Under the pieces are notes generated by a model. It saw only the letters and a program-made list of their open reading frames with translations, searched no databases and was not told the origin of the DNA. Positions 1 through 9,788 of a stretch of DNA of 64,000 nucleotides are shown here, piece after piece (positions within the stretch are counted from its first letter, which is position 1; the number at the start of each line of letters is the position of its first letter). The DNA lies in NCBI GenBank assembly GCA_003255025.1, contig QANY01000156.1:955639-1019638 (forward strand). The letters run 5' to 3'. Made by a program: the position numbers and the translations under genes. This DNA comes from Datisca glomerata (Eukaryota > Streptophyta > Magnoliopsida > Cucurbitales > Datiscaceae).

Positions 1-2029
1 TACTGATAAGAGCACCGGGATGATCTTGTCATTATCATTGTTGTGGAATGCACCTATATTTTTATTTGGTAGTTTGTTAATGTGATTATTGATTTGATTG
101 GACATTCGTTGGTGTAAATATACATTTTGATGTCTTCATTTGGTATAAACTAAATAATTTTCCTATGTTTTCATGCTTCCCAATTTTATCTTATGAACTA
201 ACATACAAAAAGAAAATTAAGGAAAAAAAATATATCCACTAGAGTTATGACAACTGACAGACTCATAATATATGCATCAAGTGTATTGATGAGCTTATAC
301 ATGTTATCTTGAATTGCTTGTTGCACGGTTGTGACATTGACGAGACATTAAATAAGTCTATGGCACCAAATTGTTAAAGCTTAACTCCATACTAAAATTA
401 TATGCTCGATTTTGCTTATGCTCATCAATTGTCAAAGCTTTTTAATGATTTTTCTAAATAAAACATAATAGTGTACTCATCAGCCTTATAATTTGTCGAG
501 CCGACTAATATTTGATTCCATTTTTTTATTTTCATTTCAAGTAAATACACGACAAAAGAAACACAAGTAACACTTCAGGAATGCGAGAAACTATGGAAAT
601 GAGTTTACTTTTACAATATAGAGCAAATATATTTTTTGTCCCGTCGTTCTTTGATAATTTTTTACAGAACATTTCTACGAAGTAATTTTCTTTGAAATGT
701 CTCTAAATTGAAGTTTCAGGGTCATATTTCCTTTCACAGTAAATAAAATTTCGTGCATATTCTTGGGTGCATCATAAAGTTATGTTTAACTGTTGCCACT
801 TATCTGTGGGATAAGTGCTTCTTGAAATTTTGTGCTACATAATACTATTAGAATCGCTTTTTTAATTGTGAAATTGTGATTGTTCTTGGTGAACTGATTG
901 AGTTAAGTAATATTATGTTTAGACTATGAATTTGAAATAACCAAATCATTCAATGCAGTTTCTACTATAGAGGAGGTGGGAGTGTGTTTGAAAATGCCAG
1001 GATATGATAAGTGTTGCTTGCTAAATAAAATTTATTATATTTTTTTTGTCACCTGAGTGGGAAGAGGAAGATGAATATGACAAAGTTGTAGTGTATTGGA
1101 GTGTGGAATGAGATAATATGTATGTACTTTTCTAATTAATAGTAGACTTTCATTGATTTTTTCGAACAACTTATGTTGACATGTTTGTGTACAGATTATA
1201 GTAACAACAATTCTAAATGTTTTACATGGAAGACCACCAAGCATCATCACAGAAGACAACATTAAGTTACTTTTTGAAATACAAAAGAAGGCTGCTTTTG
1301 GTATTGATAATCAAGTTATTTCGGTGCTATATTCAATTACATTATAACACCTCCAGTTGACTAATTTCATTATCTCCACGGTTAATTTTTTCCCTTTTCT
1401 CTTCCTTCTGAACTTTGTATGTTCAATAACTTATTTTGGCAGGTGGATGGTATTCATACTAATTATTCTAGTTCACTGATAGTTGTAGTAAGGTTCAATA
1501 TTGATAATAGTTCATGATCATGACTTTTGGTGGTCTTTCATTAGAACCTACCTGATATTTTTATAATGATATTGTTCATTTATGATTTTTCTTCCTGGTA
1601 ATATTATTTTCCATATGATTGTAGGCTCTCTTGTTAAGATTGCTGACATTGTGATTCAAATGGCTTCTAGAGGTATGTATGTCCTTTATAAGATGAGGGT
1701 TGCCAATTTTTAAAGTTCTTTTCTTGAAGCTTAAAAAATGGAAGGATCTCTACGAAGAGTACATATCGACGATGATAAACGTATTACAACTTGATCCCGA
1801 GAGTAAAAATGATGCAGTTGAAAACAATCACTAAAAATACCAGGAGATTTTAAATAATGTTGTATCATAGCAAGGTTGTATTATGCTTTTTGAAATATAA
1901 AATGTTTAGAAGGGATATGTAACAAAAAAAGAATATTCATATATAGTGATTCTAATAAATGAGATTCTTCTTTAAAGAAGAATTTGTATTAAATTTGTTT
2001 ATATGTTGGCGAGTTTATTATTTCATAAA
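1..2029. other. Gene-free AT-rich stretch
   Basis: I see no supportable gene here. Short ORFs lack recognisable domains and sit in AT-rich sequence with many stops. Around 1735-1800 one frame reads like a protein fragment (a tryptophan followed by an LYEEY-like stretch). A diverged copy of that stretch recurs near 3548-3590, on the other side of the 188-bp tandem array, so it may be a piece of an old mobile element. Confidence 0.5.
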
Positions 2030-2390
2030 GATTTATATATGAGATTAATACGTGAAATAATGAAGTGTTTGAAAATAACTGTATGAAAATTATTAAGTGA
2101 GTGAAGATAGCAAGTGTATGGAAATTATTAAGTGTGTGAAAATTACTATGTGTATGAAAATGGTTAATGACAATATGTATGAAAATAGTTAAGTGTTTGA
2201 AAATAACCAAGTGTGTGAAGATGACTAAGTGTATGCAAATTATCAAGTGTGTGAAAGTGGTTAAATGTGTGAAAATGTTTGTGTATGAAAATAGTCAAGT
2301 GTGTGAAAAATAATCAAGTACATGAAAATAGGCAAGTGTGTGAAAATGACTATATGTGTGAAAATAGATAAGTGTGTCGCCATTGAAGAA
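2030..2390. repeat. Short tandem repeat, GTGTGAAAAT-type
   Basis: Many tandem, imperfect copies of a unit of roughly 16-18 bases built on AAGTGTGTGAAAAT with interspersed AAGTGTATGAAAAT. Related copies recur at about 3700-3960, so the same minisatellite brackets the 188-bp array. ORFs called on either strand are repeat translations, not genes. Confidence 0.75.
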
Positions 2391-2429
2391 TGGCATTTGG
2401 GGTCCAACTGGTCCTGTTTTTACCCCAAA

Positions 2430-3450
2430 CGCCATGTCAAAAGTTATGCCCTGCGGAAGTTGACATGTCCGTGCCACGATCTGTCTGTTACAACAATTCT
2501 AAAAATACACAGTCTGTATTTTTTGGACTTGAAACTGGGCTGCAATGGGTAATCCCTGTCACACCTGTAGGTCTCTGAATAAGCTTCGATTTGATATCTT
2601 ACAGGCCGCGTGGTTCCACTCATGTCAAAAGTTATGCCTTACGGAAGTTGGCATGCGCGTGCCACGATCCGTCTGTTACATCAATTCTAAAGCTGGACAA
2701 TCCGTGTTCTTTGGACTCAAAACTAGGCTGCGATGGGTAAACCCAGTCGCACCTGTAGGTCTCTGAATAAGTTTCGATTTGATATCTTACACGCCATGTG
2801 GTTCCACCCATATCAAAAGTTATGCCCTATGGAAGTTGACATGCACATGCCACGATAAGTCTGTTGCAACAATTCTAAAGCTGCACAGTTCGTGTTTTTT
2901 GGACTCTAAACTGGGCTGTGATGGGTAAATCCTGTCGTACCTATAGGTCGTAAAATAATCTTCGATTTGATAACTTACGGGCCACATGGTTCCACCCATG
3001 CCAAAAGTTATGCCCTACGGAAGTTGACATGCATTTGTCGCGATCCGTCTGTAACAGCAATTCTAAAGCTGCACAATCTGTGTTCTTTAGACTTGAAACT
3101 GGGCTGTGATGGGTAAACCATGTTGCACCTGTAGGTCTCTGAATAAGCTACGATTTGATATCTTACAGGCAACGTGGTTTCACCCATGTCAAAAGTTAAG
3201 CCCTATGGAAGTTGACATGCACATGTCGCGATCTGTTTGTTACAACAATTCTAAAGTGCACAATCTGTGTTTTTTAGACTCTAAATTGGGATGTGATGGG
3301 TAAACTCTATCGTACCTATAGGTCTCTAAATAAGCTTCGATTTGATAACTTACAGGCCACATCGTTCCACCCATGTCAAAAGTTATGCCCTACGGAAGTT
3401 GACATGCCTGTGCCACGATCCGTCTGTTACATCAATTCTAAAATTGTTAA
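2430..3450. repeat. Tandem array of a ~188-bp satellite-like unit
   Basis: The marker CATGTCAAAAGTTATG (or a close variant) recurs at about 2432, 2621, 2810, 2998, 3185 and 3372, giving spacings of 189, 189, 188, 187 and 187 bases. Each unit also carries a GAAGTTGACATG block, a CCGTCTGTTAC block, an AATTCTAAAG block and a GATTTGATATCTTACAGGCC block. About five full units plus partial ends are present, with modest divergence between copies. I do not recognise the unit. Its length is in the usual range for plant satellites, but such units also arise inside retroelements. Confidence 0.88.
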
Positions 3451-4440
3451 TACTTGTATTGGGAAATCGAGAATTAGACAAAAAACATTACGTTACTCCA
3501 TAGAGCAATCGTGCATATGACCTTCACCAATGCCTTATCTGAATTGATGAAATGGAACGACGTCTACAAAGAGTATATATTAAGTAAAGAAATGAGAATG
3601 ACCAGGTAAATTTAAAATGATCACGTACGAAAATAATAAATGTAATACACAATTATATAAGGCTGAGAGTGTGTAATTAAAGCTAAATTGTGTGCACATA
3701 AATATATTAAGTGCGTGAAAATTGACAAGTACATGATTAAGTGTTTGGAAATGATTTAAGCGTAAAAAAATTTAAGTGTGCGAATATGGTTAAGTATGTG
3801 AAATAAGTAAGTGCACTATAAATGTATTGACACGGACCAAACGCCACTAAAAAATGCTAAGCGAATGAAAAATGCTACGTGCATGTGAATAAAAAAAAGA
3901 TCAAGTGTATGAAAATAACTGAGCGTATGAAAATAATAAAGTATGTGAAAATAAATACTAAAACCACCGCTATAAACACTACAACCGCCGCAATAAATAC
4001 TACAACCGCTGCAATAGACTAAAACCACCGAAATAGATACTAAAACTGCCGCAATAGACACTAAAACTGCCGCAATAGACACTAAAACCGTCAGAGTAAA
4101 CATTAAAACCATCGGTATTGAGGCCCTAAATACCAGACTAGGGCCAAACGTCACAATGAGGACCTAAATGCCATCATTACACGGTGAGTCACCATTCAAG
4201 ACTGATGTTTGGGCCTCAAACGCTAGACACATAAACATTTGGCTTGTGTCACTAGGACATGGGCCAAATGCCTGTTACTATGACATTTGGGGCCCAAAAG
4301 TATCCAACGGTCCCCAAACGCTTGTCATGGCTGTGAATCCCCTACCATGTCTAACGTTTGAGGCTTGTTGGTCGCGTTTGGGCCCCAAACGCCAGGCACA
4401 CAGGCGTTTGGTCTCAATACTCCCTATTATACTTAAAAAA
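3451..4440. repeat. Degenerate short repeats rich in CCAAACGC and CTAAAACCGCCGCAATAGA
   Basis: 3700-3960 holds more GTGTGAAAAT-type repeats. 3957-4110 holds about seven imperfect 21-22-base units of the form ACTAAAACCGCCGCAATAGA. 4130-4420 carries scattered CCAAACGC words and their complements, including a perfect 9-base-arm palindrome at 4374-4392. No gene is supported. ORFs across this stretch are repeat translations. Confidence 0.65.
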
Positions 4441-5149
4441 CCCGGATGGGTAAATAAAAATAAAATGTAATTATATGCTTATAAACTAAAATGTTACTAG
4501 GTTGTTTTTCAAATTTCATAGGGTTATAATTTATAAAATAAAATGTTAAAATTTTAAATTTTAATATTCAATTTCAAAATTTTAGTGGATATATTTGATT
4601 TAAAGATAGTATCCGACATTGATGGTTACATGTGTTCGTCAAACTGATAAATAGGATTTACCGACCATCATAACATCGATCTATTATGGTGAAAACCCGT
4701 CTCGCTTGATACTTGTCGCAAAAACACAACAACATTATCAATGACAACTTTTAACGAGTTTATGAATAAGTGTCCAATTGTATTGAGAATCATTAATTCC
4801 AATCTAATTTCACGTAATAAGTGAGTATCATGAAGGTTGACATTGAAATAACGAGTTTTTTTTTTCTATTTTTATCAATGATTTTTCCGGTGTATGATAA
4901 ATAATTTACAAAATATCAATTTTATGGTTGATTGTGAAGAATGACGATAAGCCATATATATGGCGATTACGCCAAAAAAACTGGCGATTGGGAGGGAGAC
5001 GGATGATCGCCTATTTATACATGGCGATTAGAAATGAAAAAGGCGATTGGAGGCATAAAACTAACTCTTGACTTTGCCGATGCAATTAGCACTTCAGGAT
5101 GACGTTTAGGAGTTAAAAATAGGCGATTCACCTATTAGGTATGACGATT
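4441..5149. other. AT-rich spacer with GGCGATT-type short repeats
   Basis: No gene seen. Between about 4940 and 5150 the word GGCGATT or a variant recurs five to six times (for example near 4965, 4983, 5025, 5041 and 5124), grading into the minisatellite that follows. The rest is low-complexity AT-rich sequence. Confidence 0.45.
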
Positions 5150-5830
5150 AGATTTATGTATTTGGTGAACCCGAGTATGTAACTGGTGAACTTCAGTACG
5201 TATTTGGTAAACCCCTCCAAGAATTATTCATCTGTATGTATTTGGTGAACCCCATTACATAATTGGTGAACCTCAGTACGTAATTGGGGAATCCATGTAC
5301 GTATTTGATGAACCACTCTAAGAATTATTAATTTGTACGTATTTGGTGAACTTCACTACGTAATTGATGAACCCCCAGTACGTATTTGGTTAACCCATCT
5401 AAGAATTATTAATTTGTACGTAATTGGTGAACTATATTACATAATTGGTGAACCCCGGTACGTATTTGGTTAACCCCTCCAAGAATTATTATTTTGTACG
5501 TATTTAGTGAATCTCAGTACGTAATTGGTGAACCGCAGTACGTATTTGGTGAACCCCTTCAAGAATTATTAATTTGTACGTTTTTTGTAAACCCCACTAC
5601 GTAATTTATGAACTCGAGTACGTAATTAGTAAACTCTAGTACGTATTTGGTGAACATCTCCAAAAAGTATTATTTTGTACGTATATGGTGTACGTAATTG
5701 GTGAACCACACTACATATTAGGTGAACTCCAGTACGTATTTGGTGAACGCCTCTAAAAATTATTAATTTGTACGTACTTGATGAACCCAATACGTATTTG
5801 ATGAACCCAATACGTATTTGTTACCTGCTT
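5150..5830. repeat. Nested minisatellite, GTACGTATTTGGTGAACCCC
   Basis: About thirty imperfect copies of a ~20-21-base subunit (GTACGTATTTGGTGAACCCC, alternating TATTTGG and TAATTGG forms) lie head to tail. A linker CTCCAAGAATTATTAATTT recurs near 5216, 5314, 5398, 5477, 5557, 5648 and 5752, so subunits are grouped into higher-order units of about 80-105 bases. No ORF is credible here. Confidence 0.88.
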
Positions 5831-6125
5831 AATTTTGTATGATCCAGATTATTCTAAAAGGAATCTAAGAACCACAATGACCCCACATCAATGCCGGAAT
5901 AATTTTTCAGCATTATACAGTTGTCCTTGTAACAGTACTAAAAGATCTATTATTATGAATCGTGACAATGGAAAAACAAAATGGTGTCTGCCATACCACA
6001 TAATATTTTTTTTTTCAAACGCCATACCACATAATATAAAGAATCAAATCAAGGAATCAACAATTAAATGGAATTAAAAACAGCTTTGCAAATAATCTTG
6101 TATTTGTTTTCTGTTGATTTGAATT
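5831..6125. other. Spacer downstream of EXO70
   Basis: This segment lies 3' of the EXO70 stop codon and probably includes its 3' UTR. No protein-coding signal. It contains a short duplicated GCCATACCACATAATAT word at about 5991 and 6021. Confidence 0.4.
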
Positions 6126-8147
6126 CTATGTCCTCCTCCTTGCCATTGACATTGGGTTTCCATCAAACAGTTCATCAATCGACGTCTCAATATCTTCAGG
6201 TTGATACTTAATATATTTCTCCGCTTGTCTTCCCTGCTCCAAATACTGCTTAAACCTTCCTATAAACGACCGGTAAGCCGGAATCATAACTGCCGACACA
6301 GAAACCCGAAGCTCCGACTGAAGTTGCTCATCACTCACAACCCAACTACTCTGCGTCTTGTGTATTTCATCAAACATAGCATTAAAATTCTTAAACCTTT
6401 CCTTCAGAACAGCCTTTGAAACTTTCCCATTCACCTGCAAACCTTCATGGTTAAGACACTGTAAAATCTTCCCCCACGTTTCTCTCTGGTACCCCTTATG
6501 GTACTGCCTCAAAATGGACGATCGCTTCCTACACCAATTGTCCCCCATCAATTCGTGAATCTCGCTCGAACCTTTTATCTTCTGCACAATATATCTTCCA
6601 TTGTTCATCAAAAATATGTACCTCAACGAAAGGTCCTTGTAGAGTTTGGATTTGGCATCCAGATTTGCATCTAACAAATCCATTACTGTCATTAACTGTA
6701 AAGCAAAAGGAGACATTGTTGGCGACCCATCGTAATTATTTTCCTTCTCAATACTCAAGTACTCCGCTTCTGTATCCTTCGTCGTTTCTTCATTCTTGGG
6801 CTGCTGTTGAAATACTTGCTCTAGCGTGTCCTTGTACTCGCATGCATATTTGAGATAATTCATTATGTATCGTGTTAGGGGGTGCACTGCACCACTCGGT
6901 ACTGGGGTTCTCCCGTTGTCACTCTTGATTGAGTTCTCAAGGTCGCAGAAAATGCTGATTGCTGCTTCACCAATCCTGCTTTTGGCCCCTTCAATTTCAG
7001 ATTCCAACTCGTTAGCACATTCTTCGGGGAAATCGGTGATTGTTGGGATTAGATCCCGCAGTGTCTCGTACATGTCGAGGAACTTGAAGAGCTTCTCTGC
7101 CGAGCGCTTTGTTAGGACGACGGCGTCGGCGAAGTTGAGAAGCTGTAAGACGACGGCGCGAGCGAGGTTGCAGAATAGGGATTGGGAAATTGAGGAATGG
7201 TCGGAAAATACGGAATCGGAGAGCTTGCGTTCGCCGGGGAAGAGGAAATTGGAGCAGTGTTTGATTACGTTGATCCATGTGGCGATTTCGGTTTCCAGCG
7301 ATTCCCACGGCATTCTCTGTATGTCGTCGATGCTGATGCGTAAGTCGTAGCCCAGCTTGTTCAATGCGGTTTTGAAAGCGGTTCGTCTTTGATTGCTGTA
7401 AATCATGCAGCACTCGTGGTCGTAACAGGCTGAAATCATGGTGGTAGAGATTTTGTTCATGTTCGATACGGTTTCCGGCAAATAGGCGGGGAACTCTTCT
7501 ACTTTGGCTGTTTCGGACTCGGGCACTTCGCAGCGATCGGGCTCGTTGTTGGAACTGAACGATGATTGCTTCGTCGTCGTCTTATTTGATTTATGATCCG
7601 ACTCGTTGTTCGTCTTCGGTTCTTCAAGAAGATTGTGAAGCTCCTCGTCAAAGAAGGACATGGCTCGCTGCAGGACGGCGCTTGTTCGGTTAAGGGAAGA
7701 CGCCGTCGTTGGATTCGAAGGGAATTCAGCGAGCTTATTCGACACCAACGAAATGCGATTCACGGCTTCAGTGAAGTAATGATCACGCTCAGAATCTCGA
7801 CCGAATCTTTCCAAATCGGAAGCTGCATTGTACTTTACGACCATCGACTCGACCAATCTCGACAACGACTCGACGACGATAGGCACCTCCTCTGGTGGCA
7901 GATTCGAATCGTCCTCCTCTGCAGCATTGGGCAAACATTCCAGGAACCGATCAACATCATCCAGAACACGAACGATCAAATCAGGATCCGATTCAAAATC
8001 TGCAAAATCAATATCGTTTTCGGATTGTGGAAGACCATCTGATTTCTCATCAATGGCGTCCAAGTTCTGCCTGGGTGATGACACAGCAACATTGTCATTC
8101 TTCTTTTTGGAAAAGCTAACGGACTTCTCAGGTGGAGGTTTCTCCAT
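6126..8147 (-). CDS. EXO70C1: EXO70-family exocyst subunit, probably EXO70C clade
   Basis: A single uninterrupted 673-aa reading frame. Exo70 is a subunit of the exocyst, the octameric complex that tethers secretory vesicles to the plasma membrane and binds phosphoinositides through its C-terminal domain. The N-terminal ~110 residues are acidic and variable. The conserved helical C-terminal domain runs from about residue 270 to 660, with the family block FLMNNGRYIVQKIKGS at about 513 and KYIKYQPEDIETSIDELF near the C-terminus, followed by a basic ARRRT tail. Intron-less structure is usual for plant EXO70s outside the A clade. The start MEKPPPEKSVSF is the first in-frame ATG. Clade C is inferred mainly from the PBS1 neighbour, since Arabidopsis EXO70C1 sits next to PBS1. 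EXO70C proteins are reported to act in pollen-tube growth. Family assignment is firm, clade less so. Confidence 0.92.
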   Translation of the reverse strand: MEKPPPEKSVSFSKKKNDNVAVSSPRQNLDAIDEKSDGLPQSENDIDFADFESDPDLIVRVLDDVDRFLECLPNAAEEDDSNLPPEEVPIVVESLSRLVESMVVKYNAASDLERFGRDSERDHYFTEAVNRISLVSNKLAEFPSNPTTASSLNRTSAVLQRAMSFFDEELHNLLEEPKTNNESDHKSNKTTTKQSSFSSNNEPDRCEVPESETAKVEEFPAYLPETVSNMNKISTTMISACYDHECCMIYSNQRRTAFKTALNKLGYDLRISIDDIQRMPWESLETEIATWINVIKHCSNFLFPGERKLSDSVFSDHSSISQSLFCNLARAVVLQLLNFADAVVLTKRSAEKLFKFLDMYETLRDLIPTITDFPEECANELESEIEGAKSRIGEAAISIFCDLENSIKSDNGRTPVPSGAVHPLTRYIMNYLKYACEYKDTLEQVFQQQPKNEETTKDTEAEYLSIEKENNYDGSPTMSPFALQLMTVMDLLDANLDAKSKLYKDLSLRYIFLMNNGRYIVQKIKGSSEIHELMGDNWCRKRSSILRQYHKGYQRETWGKILQCLNHEGLQVNGKVSKAVLKERFKNFNAMFDEIHKTQSSWVVSDEQLQSELRVSVSAVMIPAYRSFIGRFKQYLEQGRQAEKYIKYQPEDIETSIDELFDGNPMSMARRRT

Positions 8148-9342
8148 GAAGAGAAAATTAGGGTTTCTTTATCTGTGTTAGATATGTTGTGTGTTTAGAG
8201 AAAACGGGGAAGGGGAATTGTGGGGAAGAAGAGAATGAAGGTGAAGAATCATGGTGGAATGAAAGGAATAATAAAAAGTTGTTGGGGTTTGGAATAGAAG
8301 TCGTCCGCTAGTTTTGTGGGGGAGGTGGAAGGAAGGGGAGAGACCGTTGACCAGTTACAGAAAGTCGTGACCATCACGTCAGCCACTCGATCATGTTAAG
8401 GATGCTAATAATGCGCCTGGAATCAGGTAATGGATGGACAACATTTGCTTATTATTGTGTCATTCACTCCCCTCTCATAGTCGCCTTCGAGGTCTTCTTA
8501 CGTTTGGAATATTGACTAATTTAAGTGCTTCTTTTAGCCTATTATTACAATCGCTTTCACTACAATTTCCATGGATTCCACTTCTCTTTGTTCCTCATGA
8601 AATGCCAGTCGTCAGATTCATCTTAATCTTTAAAATGATTTAGACTGTCAAAAATTAATTAGACGATTTTTTAAGTTTCACGTGATTGACTATCAATCAT
8701 CAAAACTTGAAATATAAAACATATTTTTTTCTCGAAGATATTTGTCCGAGCAATCAGAGAATGAATCATTCTATGAGAGAAGCTTAATGAAATTAATCCC
8801 ATTCCAGATGATATTGACATTCATTAAGAAAATTAATAAATAAACGTGCTATCCGACGAACTATTCTTTTATTATGTTTTTTAGGAGTCAACATGGTTAA
8901 ATTTAGTGCATTAATGGAATGACATTATATAATTTAAGCATGAAACTCAATAACCGTAGAACATATAAATCAATCTTAGACTACTAAATTATTCTACACT
9001 AAACAATATGAGTTAACACAGTAATTAACATCTTCACTCATGATTTTAAATCATGATATGAGAATTTGACAAAATATAACCTTTAAATCACTTAGTATAT
9101 GTACAGAATTAAAGGATACAGTATCATTCTTTGTGGATTCCGTCAGTCCCGCCGTTTGGCACGTCTTTGTCTTTTATGCTTCAATCCCCCCACCTGTACA
9201 GCCGGTTACAACGTTCAAAACAACGACAAAACTACGCAGTAAAAGAGAAGGAGATTAAAAGATCAGTGAAAAAAAGAGAGCTTTGTTCAATTTTAAAAAA
9301 GTATTTTTTAACTGGGTCAGAGAGAGATTGCTGTGGTTACGT

Positions 9343-9349
9343 TATAAGG
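9343..9349 (+). promoter_or_regulatory. Candidate TATA box for PBS1
   Basis: TATAAGG lies about 440 bases upstream of the PBS1 ATG and is followed by CT/GA-rich sequence typical of plant leaders. Position and composition fit, but nothing in the sequence fixes the transcription start. Confidence 0.3.
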
Positions 9350-9623
9350 TGTACTCTCAAGTGTGGAAGAGTGAGTGTAAACGAAGCCGAAGACAAAGAA
9401 AGCCGGCTCTCTTTTTCCAGCTTTATTTCACTGCCCCAGTTATCTATCCCCCACGAAAATATTCTTTTTCCCCTAAACCATTTCTCATCTCCTTCGTCAT
9501 CGTGCTTAAGTTTGATTTGTTTACTCTGTTTTCTTCCATCGTCTTCTTTCTTTTTGTGATTGGGTCTTCGTTTTTAACCCGGCGATCGCTCAGAGAATCT
9601 GACAGAGAGATAGAGAGACAGAC

Positions 9624-9680
9624 ATGAGACATATATTTATCGGATGTGCTTCTGATGTACTTCCGCAAGAATTGGATTAG
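9624..9680 (+). other. Upstream ORF in the PBS1 leader
   Basis: An ATG at 9624 opens an 18-codon frame ending in TAG at 9680, 108 bases before the PBS1 start codon. If the leader is unspliced and begins near 9375, this uORF would be in the mRNA and could lower PBS1 translation. There is no evidence that the peptide is conserved. Confidence 0.35.
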
Positions 9681-9788
9681 AATATAAATCGTCGATTGAG
9701 TTTTGAGAAATCTGGATATTCTTTCTTTCTTTTTATTCCTTTTGAGAGATTAAAAGATTTTAAGAGCTTCCTTCTTTGATTTAAGAAG

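Larger units (their letters stand above)
8148..9788. promoter_or_regulatory. Shared head-to-head intergenic region of EXO70 and PBS1
   Basis: This 1.64-kb region separates the two divergent start codons and must hold both promoters. Nearest PBS1 it is CT/GA rich (9380-9620), as is common in plant leaders. A TATAAGG at 9343-9349 could be the PBS1 TATA box, which would give a leader of about 400 bases. An 18-codon upstream ORF lies at 9624-9680. The EXO70 side is A/G rich and I could not pick a clear TATA box. Confidence 0.55.

Noticed and set aside
3816..4470. ORFs of 112 and 100 aa
   Set aside because: Translations of short tandem repeats, no start context or domain.
7012..7413. 133-aa minus-strand ORF
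   Set aside because: Lies in another frame of the EXO70 coding sequence; low-complexity Arg-rich translation with no family.
7593..8181. Three plus-strand ORFs of 74-149 aa
   Set aside because: Antisense shadows of the EXO70 N-terminus.
9131..9627. ORFs of 114 and 142 aa upstream of PBS1
   Set aside because: CT-rich leader or promoter sequence, no domain, overlapping frames.
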